Below are positions 1-7,902 of a DNA stretch of 64,000 bases, one piece after another. The stretch's first letter is position 1. Each line of letters opens with the position of its first letter. The stretch is from the NCBI RefSeq assembly GCF_000308835.1, contig NZ_BAGN01000078.1:41673-105672 (forward strand), written 5' to 3'. The position numbers and the translations under genes were made by a program. Below the pieces are notes generated by a model. That model saw nothing but the letters and a program-made list of their open reading frames with translations. It made no database searches and was not told the DNA's origin. Source of the stretch: Nocardia vinacea NBRC 16497. Lineage in GTDB: Bacteria; Actinomycetota; Actinomycetes; Mycobacteriales; Mycobacteriaceae.

Positions 1-901
1 GCCGCAGGGCGACGCGCGCCGCTTCGACCGGACCGATACCGAAGACATCCGGATCGACGCCCGCCGCACCGCGTCCCGCGATCCGCGCCAGGGGTGTCCG
101 GCCGAGCCGATCGGCCAGGGCTTCGTCTCCGAGCAGCAGGGCGGAGGCGCCGTCGTTCAGCGGTGAGGCATTTCCGGCGGTGACGGTGCCATCAGGCCGG
201 AACGACGGTTTCAATCCCGCCAACCGCTCGACGGTCGTTTCCGCCCGCAGCGACTCGTCGCGAGCCAGTTCGGTGCCGGGCACGGCGACGACATGATCGT
301 CGTAGAAGCCGTTGTCCCAGGCCTTCGCGGCGAGCTGATGGCTGCGTGCGGCGAATTCGTCCTGCGCCGCACGCTCGATTCCGTAACGGCCCGCGAGGAT
401 TTCGGTGCTCTCACCCAAGGACACCGTCCACCGCCCGGGCATTGCCGGATTCACCAGCCGCCAGCCCAATGTCGTGGAGTGCAGTGTTTCGTTGCCGACG
501 GGAAATCCCTTGGCGGGCTTGGGCATAACCATGGGCGCGCGGCTCATCGATTCGACGCCGCCGACGACAACCGTTGCCGCATCATCGGTTTCGATCATAC
601 GGGCGGCCTGCATCGCGGCGTCCATACTCGACCCGCACAGCCGGTTCACGGTCGTGCCGGGCACCGAGGTCGGCCAATCCGCGAGCAGCGCTGCCATGCG
701 TGCCACATTGCGATTATCCTCGCCCGCCTGGTTGGCCGCTCCGAAGACGATCTCGTCCACCGTCGCGGGGTCCAGATCGTTGCGGTCCGCGAGCGACCGC
801 AGCACGGTGGCGGCGAGGTCATCGGGCCGGATGCCGCTCAGCGCACCGCCGTACCTGCCGAACGGGGTGCGAATACCGTCGTAGAGAAATGCGCTGGTCA
901 T
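1..901 (-). CDS. pcaF: 3-oxoadipyl-CoA thiolase, partial (3' end outside window)
   Basis: Thiolase, predicted to split 3-oxoadipyl-CoA with CoA into succinyl-CoA and acetyl-CoA, the last step of the beta-ketoadipate pathway. About 300 N-terminal residues are visible. Seen: RTPFGRYGGAL near the start, the acyl-enzyme cysteine in NRLCGSSMDA (about C89), GGVESMSRAP, and TAGNASPLNDGAS. The ATG at 901 overlaps the TGA of the CoA-transferase beta subunit by four bases, so the two are translationally coupled. The choice of 3-oxoadipyl-CoA over acetoacetyl-CoA rests on the CatI/CatJ-type transferase next door and is inference. Confidence 0.85.
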   Translation of the reverse strand, partial: MTSAFLYDGIRTPFGRYGGALSGIRPDDLAATVLRSLADRNDLDPATVDEIVFGAANQAGEDNRNVARMAALLADWPTSVPGTTVNRLCGSSMDAAMQAARMIETDDAATVVVGGVESMSRAPMVMPKPAKGFPVGNETLHSTTLGWRLVNPAMPGRWTVSLGESTEILAGRYGIERAAQDEFAARSHQLAAKAWDNGFYDDHVVAVPGTELARDESLRAETTVERLAGLKPSFRPDGTVTAGNASPLNDGASALLLGDEALADRLGRTPLARIAGRGAAGVDPDVFGIGPVEAARVALR

Positions 902-1680
902 GAGGCGGCCTTCAGCGCTCGCAGGGTCTCGAGTTCGATGGCAGTCGGCGGCTCGCCGATTTCGAGATCCGGCGCGACCCGCAGCTGCCAGCCGGTGGCA
1001 GCGCGGACCTGCTCGACGGTCACGCCCGGATGCACCGCGACGAGGATCAACTCGCCGGTGTCGTCGGGCCGCATCACCCCGAGGTCGGTGATCACCAGGG
1101 TCGGGCCCGCGCCGCGCAGGCCGAGTTTCGCGCGCTCGCCGGTACCGCGACCGTGCCCGAAAGAGGTGATGAAGTCGACTTTGTCGACGAAGGAGCGGCG
1201 CGACTGACGCACAACGACGAACACCTCGCCACAGGAGGCGGCAATCTCGGGCGCGCCACCGGCTCCTGGCAAGCGGACCTCGGGATGGGTGTAGTCACCG
1301 CCGATGACGGTGGTGTTGATATTGCCGTACTTGTCGAGCTGCGCGGCCCCGAGGAACCCGATATCGATGCGACCCGGCTGCAGCCAATAGTTGAAAATCT
1401 CCGGCACGCCGATCACTGCGTCGGCGGTCTCGGCGAGCACACCGTCACCGATGGAAGCGGGCAGCCGATCCGGCTTCGAACCCAATGTTCCGGATTCGTA
1501 GATGAGGACCAGATCGGGCGCGTGGGTGTTGCGTGCGAGATTGGCGGCCGTCGACGGCAGTCCGATCCCGACGAAGCACCGTTTGCCCGCGCCGAGTGCC
1601 CTGGCGGCGGCGATCGTCATCATCTCGTCGGCGGTGTATGTCGTTTCCATTGTGGCGGTGCGGGTTTCGGCGATGGTCAT
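898..1680 (-). CDS. pcaJ: 3-oxoadipate CoA-transferase, beta subunit
   Basis: 260 residues, beta subunit of a class I CoA-transferase that moves CoA from succinyl-CoA to 3-oxoadipate. The core reads CFVGIGLPSTAANLAR, then LIYESGTLGSKP, where the Glu of ESG is at the position of the catalytic glutamate of this family, then YWLQPGRIDIGFLGAAQ and LPGAGGAPEIAASC. The wording matches CatJ of chloroaromatic-type beta-ketoadipate clusters better than the classical SENG-type PcaJ. The start at 1680 overlaps the alpha-subunit stop (ATGA); an internal ATG at codon 11 (METTYTADEMM) is an alternative. It sits in the order alcohol dehydrogenase - alpha - beta - thiolase. Confidence 0.87.
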   Translation of the reverse strand: MTIAETRTATMETTYTADEMMTIAAARALGAGKRCFVGIGLPSTAANLARNTHAPDLVLIYESGTLGSKPDRLPASIGDGVLAETADAVIGVPEIFNYWLQPGRIDIGFLGAAQLDKYGNINTTVIGGDYTHPEVRLPGAGGAPEIAASCGEVFVVVRQSRRSFVDKVDFITSFGHGRGTGERAKLGLRGAGPTLVITDLGVMRPDDTGELILVAVHPGVTVEQVRAATGWQLRVAPDLEIGEPPTAIELETLRALKAAS

Positions 1681-2498
1681 ACTGTCTCCGTGGTGGCGGT
1701 GTACACGTTTTCGTCGAGCCAGCGGGTGAAGTGGTCACGGTCTCGGCTGATCGCGTCCCAGGTCTTGTAGTAGTCGTTGTCGCGTTCGGAATAGCCCTGT
1801 GCGTAGGACGGATGCGCGCCGCCGGGCACCTCCGCGACGGCGGTCACCGCCCACGCGGGCAGCACGATCGCGCCGGGCACCGGAGTCAGCTCGTCGACGA
1901 TTTCCTCGACCGTGACCAGGCTGCGACGCGCGGCCAGGACCGCCTCCTTCTGCACTCCGAGCAGTCCCCACAGCTGCACATTTCCGGACCGATCGGCGCG
2001 CTGGGCGTGGATGACCGTGACATCGGGATTGATCGCGGGAACCGCGGTCAGCTGTTCCCCGGTGAACGGGCAGGTGATCGGTTTGATGGTGTCGGTGACC
2101 GTCGGCAGATCGGTGCCGACGTATCCGCGCAGCACGGCGAACGGCAATCCGGACGCTCCCGCGACATAGCGATTCGCCATACCGGCGTGGCTGTGCTCCT
2201 CGATATCCAACGCCGCGGGCCAGGCATGCTGTACCGCGTCGCGGAACCGGTGCAGTGAGCCGACGCCGGGATTGCCGCCCCAGGAAAAGATCAGCTTGCG
2301 TGCACAACCGGCCCCGATCAGCTGGTCGTAGACGATGTCCGGCGTCATCCGCACCAGCGTCAGATCCCGCTTGCGCTGGCGGATGATCTCTTGCCCGGCG
2401 GCCACCGGGATCAGATGCGTGAACCCCTCCAGCGCGACCGTATCGCCGTCGCGGACGAGTTCGTCGACCGCAGCTGCCAAGGAGGTAATCCTGGCCAT
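1677..2498 (-). CDS. pcaI: 3-oxoadipate CoA-transferase, alpha subunit
   Basis: 273 residues, CoA-binding alpha subunit of the 3-oxoadipate CoA-transferase. Seen: DGDTVALEGFTHLIP at the N-terminus, VRMTPDIVYDQLIGAGCARK, FSWGGNPGVGSLHR, CPFTGEQLTAVP and GGAHPSYAQGYSERDN; this run of blocks is that of CatI-type alpha subunits. An upstream in-frame ATG at 2510 exists, but the ATG at 2498 has GAGGAG eight bases before it and gives the usual family N-terminus (MARITSLAAAV), so it is chosen. It follows the dehydrogenase gene directly (stop at 2500) and overlaps pcaJ by four bases, which indicates one operon. Confidence 0.87.
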   Translation of the reverse strand: MARITSLAAAVDELVRDGDTVALEGFTHLIPVAAGQEIIRQRKRDLTLVRMTPDIVYDQLIGAGCARKLIFSWGGNPGVGSLHRFRDAVQHAWPAALDIEEHSHAGMANRYVAGASGLPFAVLRGYVGTDLPTVTDTIKPITCPFTGEQLTAVPAINPDVTVIHAQRADRSGNVQLWGLLGVQKEAVLAARRSLVTVEEIVDELTPVPGAIVLPAWAVTAVAEVPGGAHPSYAQGYSERDNDYYKTWDAISRDRDHFTRWLDENVYTATTETV

Positions 2499-2499
2499 A

Positions 2500-3498
2500 T
2501 CACTCCTCATTCGAAATCGTGGAAACGCGGCCGAGCCGAATCCAGCACTTGCCCGGGGTGGATCGCACCGCGGTGAAGGCCCGATCGGCGTCGTCGAGTG
2601 CGAACTCGGCCTGCAGCACCCGGCTCGGCGCGATCGCGCCGGAATCGAGCAGGACCGTGGTGTCGGCGAAATCGCTCGGGTGGTCGTAGATCAGCGAGCC
2701 GATCAGCCGCAGCTGCCGATAGACGAGATCGAAGCTCGACAGCGCCAGCGGTTCGGCATTGATCCCGATGAGCACCGCGGTGCCGCCGGCGACGAGCCGA
2801 TCCAATGCCGGGGGAAGTGCGGCGGGCACACCGGATGTCTCGAAGAGATAGTCGAAACCGGATGCCGATTCGTCGGCCGCTACCGCGCCGAGCGATTCGG
2901 CGAGCGCGCGTCGGCCCTCATGCGGCTCGATGACTGCGGGTTTGATCCCCGCCGCGACCAGCAGTTCGCACAGGAACAGACCCTGTGAACCCGTGCCGAC
3001 CACCAGGCAGCTATCGCCCACCGTGATTCCCGAGCGACGAATGGCCGCGCGCGCGACGGTCAGCGGCTCGGTGCACACCAGATCCTCCAGCGGCACGGCG
3101 GGCGCGACCGGAAAGGTGAATTCGGCTGGTACCGCTACCAATTCGGCGATGACGCCGGGCGTATTGATACCGAGGATGATCCGGTTCGGGCAGGCCGAGG
3201 TGAAGCCGGAACGGCAGGCCGCGCATGCCATACAGCAATAGTTCGGCTCGATCGCGACCCGCTGGCCGATCCGTCCCGCGTCGACATCGGTGCCGACGGC
3301 CACGATCTCGCCGACCCCTTCGTGGCCGACGATCCACGGCAGCTCTGGAACCGGCCGATGGCCGTGGTAGACGGACAGATCCGAACCGCACAGGCCGACG
3401 CCGAGCATCCGCACCAGGACATCACCCGGCCCGCAAACCGGATCCGGCAGCTCCGCGACCGCGATCCGCTCGGGCGCAACCAAGGTAGCCGCCTTCAT
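2500..3498 (-). CDS. zinc-dependent medium-chain alcohol dehydrogenase
   Basis: 332 residues, MDR superfamily NAD(P)-dependent dehydrogenase. Seen: the catalytic-zinc region GVGLCGSDLSVYHG, the GHEGVGEIVAVG block, a structural-zinc loop with four cysteines in NYCCMACAACRSGFTSACPN, and a Rossmann segment CLVVGTGSQGLFLCELLVAAG. Overall it looks like the sorbitol/threonine dehydrogenase branch. The ATG at 3498 is preceded by AAGGAGA and fits the family start MKAATLVAPE; an upstream ATG at 3555 would add 19 unlikely residues. It is the first gene of the pcaIJF operon, so a polyol or alcohol feeding the protocatechuate route is possible, but the substrate is unknown. Confidence 0.78.
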   Translation of the reverse strand: MKAATLVAPERIAVAELPDPVCGPGDVLVRMLGVGLCGSDLSVYHGHRPVPELPWIVGHEGVGEIVAVGTDVDAGRIGQRVAIEPNYCCMACAACRSGFTSACPNRIILGINTPGVIAELVAVPAEFTFPVAPAVPLEDLVCTEPLTVARAAIRRSGITVGDSCLVVGTGSQGLFLCELLVAAGIKPAVIEPHEGRRALAESLGAVAADESASGFDYLFETSGVPAALPPALDRLVAGGTAVLIGINAEPLALSSFDLVYRQLRLIGSLIYDHPSDFADTTVLLDSGAIAPSRVLQAEFALDDADRAFTAVRSTPGKCWIRLGRVSTISNEE

Positions 3499-3688
3499 GA
3501 TTCTCCTTGTGCGCAATCCGTACAACTGGTTGATATGCGAACATCGTAGGTCCAATCCGATGGTGACTCAAGTCCCATATATCGATCGATGGCATGGTGG
3601 AACCGCTTCGAACTGGCATTTCCCCAGCAAGGGCGACTTGTTGGCAGTGACTCGGATCACCTCTACCCTCAATTCACATTACGCACAG

Positions 3689-3707
3689 ATGTTCGCGATG
3701 CGAACAT
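3689..3707. promoter_or_regulatory. palindromic operator, IclR (PcaR/CatR)-like
   Basis: ATGTTCGC - GAT - GCGAACAT: perfect 8-bp arms around a 3-bp centre, 22 bases before the GTG of the dehydratase gene. A matching half site GCGAACAT lies at 3537-3544 near the divergent dehydrogenase gene. IclR-family regulators of protocatechuate and catechol genes bind GTTCG/CGAAC-type palindromes, so this suits joint control of both directions. No IclR gene is in the window. Confidence 0.55.
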
Positions 3708-3728
3708 GATCGAAATTTAGGAACCACC

Positions 3729-5589
3729 GTGCCCGCTTCGACGCGATATCCGAGGACCGCCCGGCGATCCATCGCCACCGTGTGCCTGTCCGGAACCCTC
3801 GAGGACAAACTCGGCGCGGCCGCCGCCGCGGGCTTCGACGGCATCGAACTGTTCGAAAACGATCTGATTGCCAGTCAGCTCAGCCCGGAGCAGGTGCGGG
3901 AGCGCTGTGCCGAGCTCGGTCTGTCGATCGACCTCTATCAGCCCTTCCGCGACTTCGAGGGCGCACCGCCGGAGGTGTTCGAGGCGAATCTGCGGCGGGC
4001 GGAACACAAATTCGACGTGATGGCGGCGCTCGGCGTCGACACCGTGCTGGTGTGCTCCTCGGTCGCGCCCGGCACCATCGATGACGATGATCTCGCCGCC
4101 GATCAGCTGCGCGTGCTTGCCGAGCATGCGAGCGAACGCGGTTTCCGCATCGCCTACGAAGCCCTGGCCTGGGGTGCGCACGTGAACACCTGGGACCACT
4201 CGTGGCGCATCGTGCAGAAGGCGGGCCATCCAGCGCTGGGGTTGTGCCTGGACAGCTTCCACATCCTTTCGCGCGCGAGCGATCCCGCGGGCATCGCCGA
4301 TGTGCCGGGGGAGAAGCTGTTCTTCCTGCAGCTCGCCGACGCACCGCACCTGACCATGGATGTGCTGCAGTGGAGCCGCCACTACCGGCTGTTTCCCGGC
4401 CAAGGGGCCTTCGATCTGCCCGCATTCCTCGGCTATGTCCTCGATGCCGGATACACCGGGCCGCTGTCGCTCGAAGTGTTCAATGATGTTTTCCGCCAAG
4501 CCGATCCGGCGCGCACCGCCCGTGACGCGATGCGTTCGCTGCTGTGGCTGCAGGAGCAATACGGTGCGACCGCGGCCGATACCGCCGCGCCCCCGCTGCA
4601 CGGCCACGCCTTCACCGAGCTCAGCGTCGGCAGTGCGGCCGCGGCGCGCATCGGGGAGACGTTGTCCGCCATGGGTTTCAGCCGCACCGGACAGCATCGG
4701 AGCAAACCGGTTCAGCTGTGGCAGCAGGGCCGCGCGCGAGTTCTGTTGAACAGCACCGTCACCGCACACCACCAGGCGGATCTGGCCGAGATCAGCGCAT
4801 TCGCCGTGGAGAGCAGTGACCCGGCTCGCTCAGCCGCGCGCGCCGAGGCGATGCTGGCCCCGGTCCTGCCGCGCGAACACGGTCCGGCGGAGGCCGATCT
4901 CGCCGCCGTCGCCGCGCCCGATGGGTCCTCGGTCTTCTTCTGCCGCACGACATCCGACGGCTGGCTCGGTGATTTCGACCCCACCGCTGCGGAATCGGTG
5001 ACGGTAGACGTGGCATCGACCGCCATAACCGGGATCGACCACATCGCCCTGGCACAGCCGTTCGACTACTTCGACGAGGCGTCGCTGTTCTACCGTGCCG
5101 CTCTCGGTCTGCACGCACATCACGACACCGAATTCGCCGCACCCTACGGACTGGTCCGCGACCGCGCCGTCGGCAATGACGACGACACGGTGCGCATCGT
5201 GCTCAGCACCACCCTGCTGCGCCGCGGAAGCTGGGCGCCGGGCGTCTCGGACCCCCAGCACGTCGCCTTCGGTACCGACGACATCTTTGCCACCGCCGAA
5301 AGAACTGCGCCGCCGCGGCGCCCCGGTACTGACCATCCCGGCCAACTACTACGCCGACCTCGACGCCCGGATCGCGGTTCCGGCCACCCGCCTCGACCGC
5401 ATGCGGCGGCTCGGCATCATGTACGACCGCGACGAGCGCGGTGAGTTCTACCACCTCTACACCGAAATCCTGGGCAGCCGAGTGTTTTTCGAGGTGGTTC
5501 AGCGCGTGCGCGGATACGCCGGTTTCGGCGCGGTCAACGCACCGGTCCGCATGAGCGCGCATCGCGCGCGCCGCCTGGCGCACCACTGA
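3729..5589 (+). pseudogene. quiC: 3-dehydroshikimate dehydratase with HPPD-like C-terminal domain, frameshifted
   Basis: Two-domain enzyme of the QuiC type that would convert 3-dehydroshikimate to protocatechuate. Residues 1-290: TIM barrel of the AP-endonuclease/sugar-isomerase fold (DGIELFENDLIAS, IAYEALAWGAHVNTWDHSW, LCLDSFHILSR, PLSLEVFNDVF, supplying candidate metal ligands E, D, E). C-terminal part: HPPD-like fold (GIDHIALAQPFDYF, PQHVAFGTDDIF). The frame breaks at about 5295-5300: GCC ACC GCC then one extra base before AAA GAA CTG CGC. In the next frame the protein continues (KELRRRGAPVL ... RVFFEVVQRV) to a TGA at 5589, total about 619 codons, the family length. Unrepaired, the chain ends in unrelated sequence and loses the last HPPD-domain glutamate. 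GTG start at 3729 with AGGAA upstream. Confidence 0.8.
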
Positions 5590-5648
5590 CGTCCCCTGAA
5601 TCCGAGAAAAGAATTGCGGCGCCGATGCCGTGTCGAAGGAGAAGTAAC

Positions 5649-6602
5649 ATGATCGTCGAGCACGCCCCGTTCGGGCGCCGCGGATTCTTCGCCAGCTTCG
5701 CGCTGCAAGGTGTGCAGGCCGGTCAAATCCTTGCCGCCGCAGCGTTTTTGCCGATGTCGGCACTGTTGCCCGATGATGCGTTCCAATCCTGGGGTTGGCG
5801 AATTCCGTTCCTGCTCAGCGTCGTTGTGCTGTTCGCCGGTTATCTGATCCGCCGTCGGGCGGACGAAACTCCCGCATTCCAGGCCGAGCAGGCGCAGCAG
5901 GAGGTCGTCGCCTCGCCGATCGTGCAGGTCGTGCGGGAGAACGGGTCGAATATGCTGCGCGTGATCTGCATGGCGTTGATGAACGCCATCCCGACGGCCA
6001 CCACCATCTTCGGCGCCACCTACGCCACCAATCACAGCTACGGAATCGGCATCAGCAAGACGACGTTCCTGTGGATCTCCGTGCTCGGCAATGTCGTCGC
6101 GGTCCTGCTGATTCCGTTCGTCGGCAGCCTCAGCGACCGCATCGGCCGCCGACCCTGCATCATCGTCGGCTCACTAGGTTCCGGCGTCCTGTCGTTCGCC
6201 TACCTGGCCGCCATCTCGCACGGCAGCGTCGCCCTGACATTCGTACTCGCCATCCTGATGTGGGGCATCGTCTACCAGGGCTACAACGCCGTCTTCCCGG
6301 TGTTCTATCAGGAAATGTTCCCCACCCGCACCCGCGTCACCGGCTTCGCGGTCTCGCAGAACATCGGCACCGCCATCACCGCCTTCCTGCCGACCGTCTA
6401 CGCGGTCGTCGCGCCGCCCGAATCGAACGTTCCGCTCATTGTCGGCGCCTTCACCTTCGGCTGCGCTGTGATAGCCGCGGGCGCCGCATTCTCCGCGCGC
6501 GAGACATTCCGCATCCCGCTCGAAGACCTCGGCGAACCGGATGCGGCCCCGCTGTCACGCGAGGACTACTCGCGCCTGCGCGCCGAGGCGATCGCGGCGT
6601 AG
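5649..6602 (+). CDS. MHS-family MFS transporter, N-terminally truncated
   Basis: 317 residues of a metabolite:H+ symporter (ShiA/ProP-like branch of MFS) that would import an organic or aromatic acid. The protein opens at MIVEHAPFGRRGFFASF, which in full-length relatives is the loop after transmembrane helix 4, so about 130-150 residues (helices 1-4) are missing. The rest, about eight helices, is intact, with the second-half motif GSLSDRIGRRPCII. The ATG has a strong GAAGGAGAAG ribosome binding site at natural spacing. Such a site is not expected inside a coding region, so a deletion seems to have joined the original leader to an internal ATG. Next to the 3-dehydroshikimate dehydratase, shikimate or a related acid is the likely former substrate. 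Confidence 0.72.
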   Translation: MIVEHAPFGRRGFFASFALQGVQAGQILAAAAFLPMSALLPDDAFQSWGWRIPFLLSVVVLFAGYLIRRRADETPAFQAEQAQQEVVASPIVQVVRENGSNMLRVICMALMNAIPTATTIFGATYATNHSYGIGISKTTFLWISVLGNVVAVLLIPFVGSLSDRIGRRPCIIVGSLGSGVLSFAYLAAISHGSVALTFVLAILMWGIVYQGYNAVFPVFYQEMFPTRTRVTGFAVSQNIGTAITAFLPTVYAVVAPPESNVPLIVGAFTFGCAVIAAGAAFSARETFRIPLEDLGEPDAAPLSREDYSRLRAEAIAA

Positions 6603-6622
6603 AGATGCGCGGTGCGGGCGGA

Positions 6623-7117
6623 TCAGGCGGCGAAGAGGCCGACCAGGGTTCCGCTCGCGACGACGTGGTCCGTGATGGCAGATCGGACCACGTCGGCCGT
6701 GGTTTCCTTGGTGAATCCCGGCTTTTGGTCCAGGGCGTAGAGGCGGAAGAAATACCGGTGCGGCTGGTCGCCGACCGGCGGTCGCGGACCGCTCCAGCCG
6801 ATTTCACCGAAGTCATTGGGACCCGCGACGGCCATCGGCGGTGGCGCGTCCGGCCGGATACTTGTCGCGTTCGGCGCGATGCCGGTCATCAGCCAGTGGG
6901 TGAACGGCCTGCCCGGTGCGTCCTCGTCCTCGCAAAGCAGGACGAGCTCTACGGCGTCGTCGGGTATACCACTCCACTCGAGCGGCGGGGCAACGTTTCC
7001 GCCGTCGTAGGAGTAGCGGTCCGGAATCGTCGCGTGGTCGGTGAACGCGGCACTGTGCAGGTCCGCGCGTGCCGGCGTCCGTCGCACGTCAGATCGCTGG
7101 CTGGTGGGATTCGCCAT
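6623..7117 (-). CDS. YbhB/YbcL-family PEBP-like protein
   Basis: 164 residues, phosphatidylethanolamine-binding-protein fold (Raf-kinase-inhibitor-like). Seen: the conserved opening TIPDRYSYDGGNVAPPLEWSG, the ligand-site block LLCEDEDAPGRPFTHWLMTGI, GEIGWSGPRPPVGDQPHRYFF (the family GPxPP...H.Y element), and a C-terminal helix. No signal peptide, so probably cytosolic. The ATG at 7117 has GGAGGAAACT just upstream. Function in bacteria is not well defined; it stands alone between the truncated transporter and the DUF2267 gene and is probably unrelated to the catabolic operons. Confidence 0.85.
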   Translation of the reverse strand: MANPTSQRSDVRRTPARADLHSAAFTDHATIPDRYSYDGGNVAPPLEWSGIPDDAVELVLLCEDEDAPGRPFTHWLMTGIAPNATSIRPDAPPPMAVAGPNDFGEIGWSGPRPPVGDQPHRYFFRLYALDQKPGFTKETTADVVRSAITDHVVASGTLVGLFAA

Positions 7118-7239
7118 AGTTTCCTCCGGTCGATCGATGGTTCGAAGCTGCCTCGGAATCGGAGAGGTTCGCGCTGATCTCGTACTCGCCGAGCAGCGTC
7201 AATGTGCGGGTTACCGCTGGACTACCTGTTAAACCGTGG

Positions 7240-7818
7240 CTAATAGACGGTCTCGTATTTACCGGTCTGATCCGATGGCATACCGGCCAGCCGCTGATCG
7301 ATGCGCGCGAGCGTATCCGAGAGTGACTCGACCGACCGTTCCAGTCGATCCAACCGGTCGGCCGTGCCGTACCTGGCTGTCTTGGGTGGTGCCGTTTCGG
7401 CGGACAACAAGAGCTCGCGCAGTGTGGGTGGCAGTTGTTCGAGGGCGTGCTCCAGCGTGCCGGGGGAGAACCGGTCCCGCAGCGCAGCGCTCAAACAGGT
7501 CACCGTAAACGGCACATCGCCGTCGGAGATCGTGGCCTCCGCGGCGAAGAGCTGGACGAATTCGGTTTGGTCGTAGCGTTTCGGGACGTCGCTCGGACGC
7601 CAGCCTTCGTAGTAAATGCCGCGCAACAGCTCCGGGAGCTGCGCGCCGAGATGCGCTGCCGCATCCACCGTCAGACGGTCACGCACCGTATGCAACCACG
7701 CGCGGAGCACGCGGTATGCGTAGCGGCGATCACTGGTCCCCAGGCACTCCATTACGGTGTCGAGCCAGATTCGCGCTGTCTGTTCGGTGTGGGCGAATGG
7801 GTCACCTCCGCGGTTCAT
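7240..7818 (-). CDS. DUF2267-domain protein
   Basis: 192 residues, cytosolic, mostly helical. The central part (YRVLRAWLHTVRDRLTVDAAAHLGAQLPELLRGIYYEGW) is the DUF2267 signature, and the C-terminal 50 residues (LDRLERSVESLSDTLARIDQRLAG) form a likely short coiled coil. The ATG at 7818 follows AAGGGAAGG; an upstream ATG at 7887 would add 23 residues without a ribosome binding site. The family is common in actinobacteria and has no assigned biochemical function; I do not infer one. Confidence 0.75.
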   Translation of the reverse strand: MNRGGDPFAHTEQTARIWLDTVMECLGTSDRRYAYRVLRAWLHTVRDRLTVDAAAHLGAQLPELLRGIYYEGWRPSDVPKRYDQTEFVQLFAAEATISDGDVPFTVTCLSAALRDRFSPGTLEHALEQLPPTLRELLLSAETAPPKTARYGTADRLDRLERSVESLSDTLARIDQRLAGMPSDQTGKYETVY

Positions 7819-7902
7819 TTCGCCTTCCCTTCGGTCTCGTGAATCCACTACCCAGGGTAGGCCGATCGAACCCGTCATATGTGTCATAACCGCAGCTCAC
7901 GC

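Noticed and set aside
293..1770. Plus-strand frames opposite the thiolase and CoA-transferase genes
   Set aside because: Low-complexity Arg-rich products; the minus strand carries clear enzymes with overlapping starts and stops.
5285..5310. Programmed frameshifting in the dehydratase gene
   Set aside because: No classical slippery sequence with downstream pseudoknot seen, and the family is normally in one frame.
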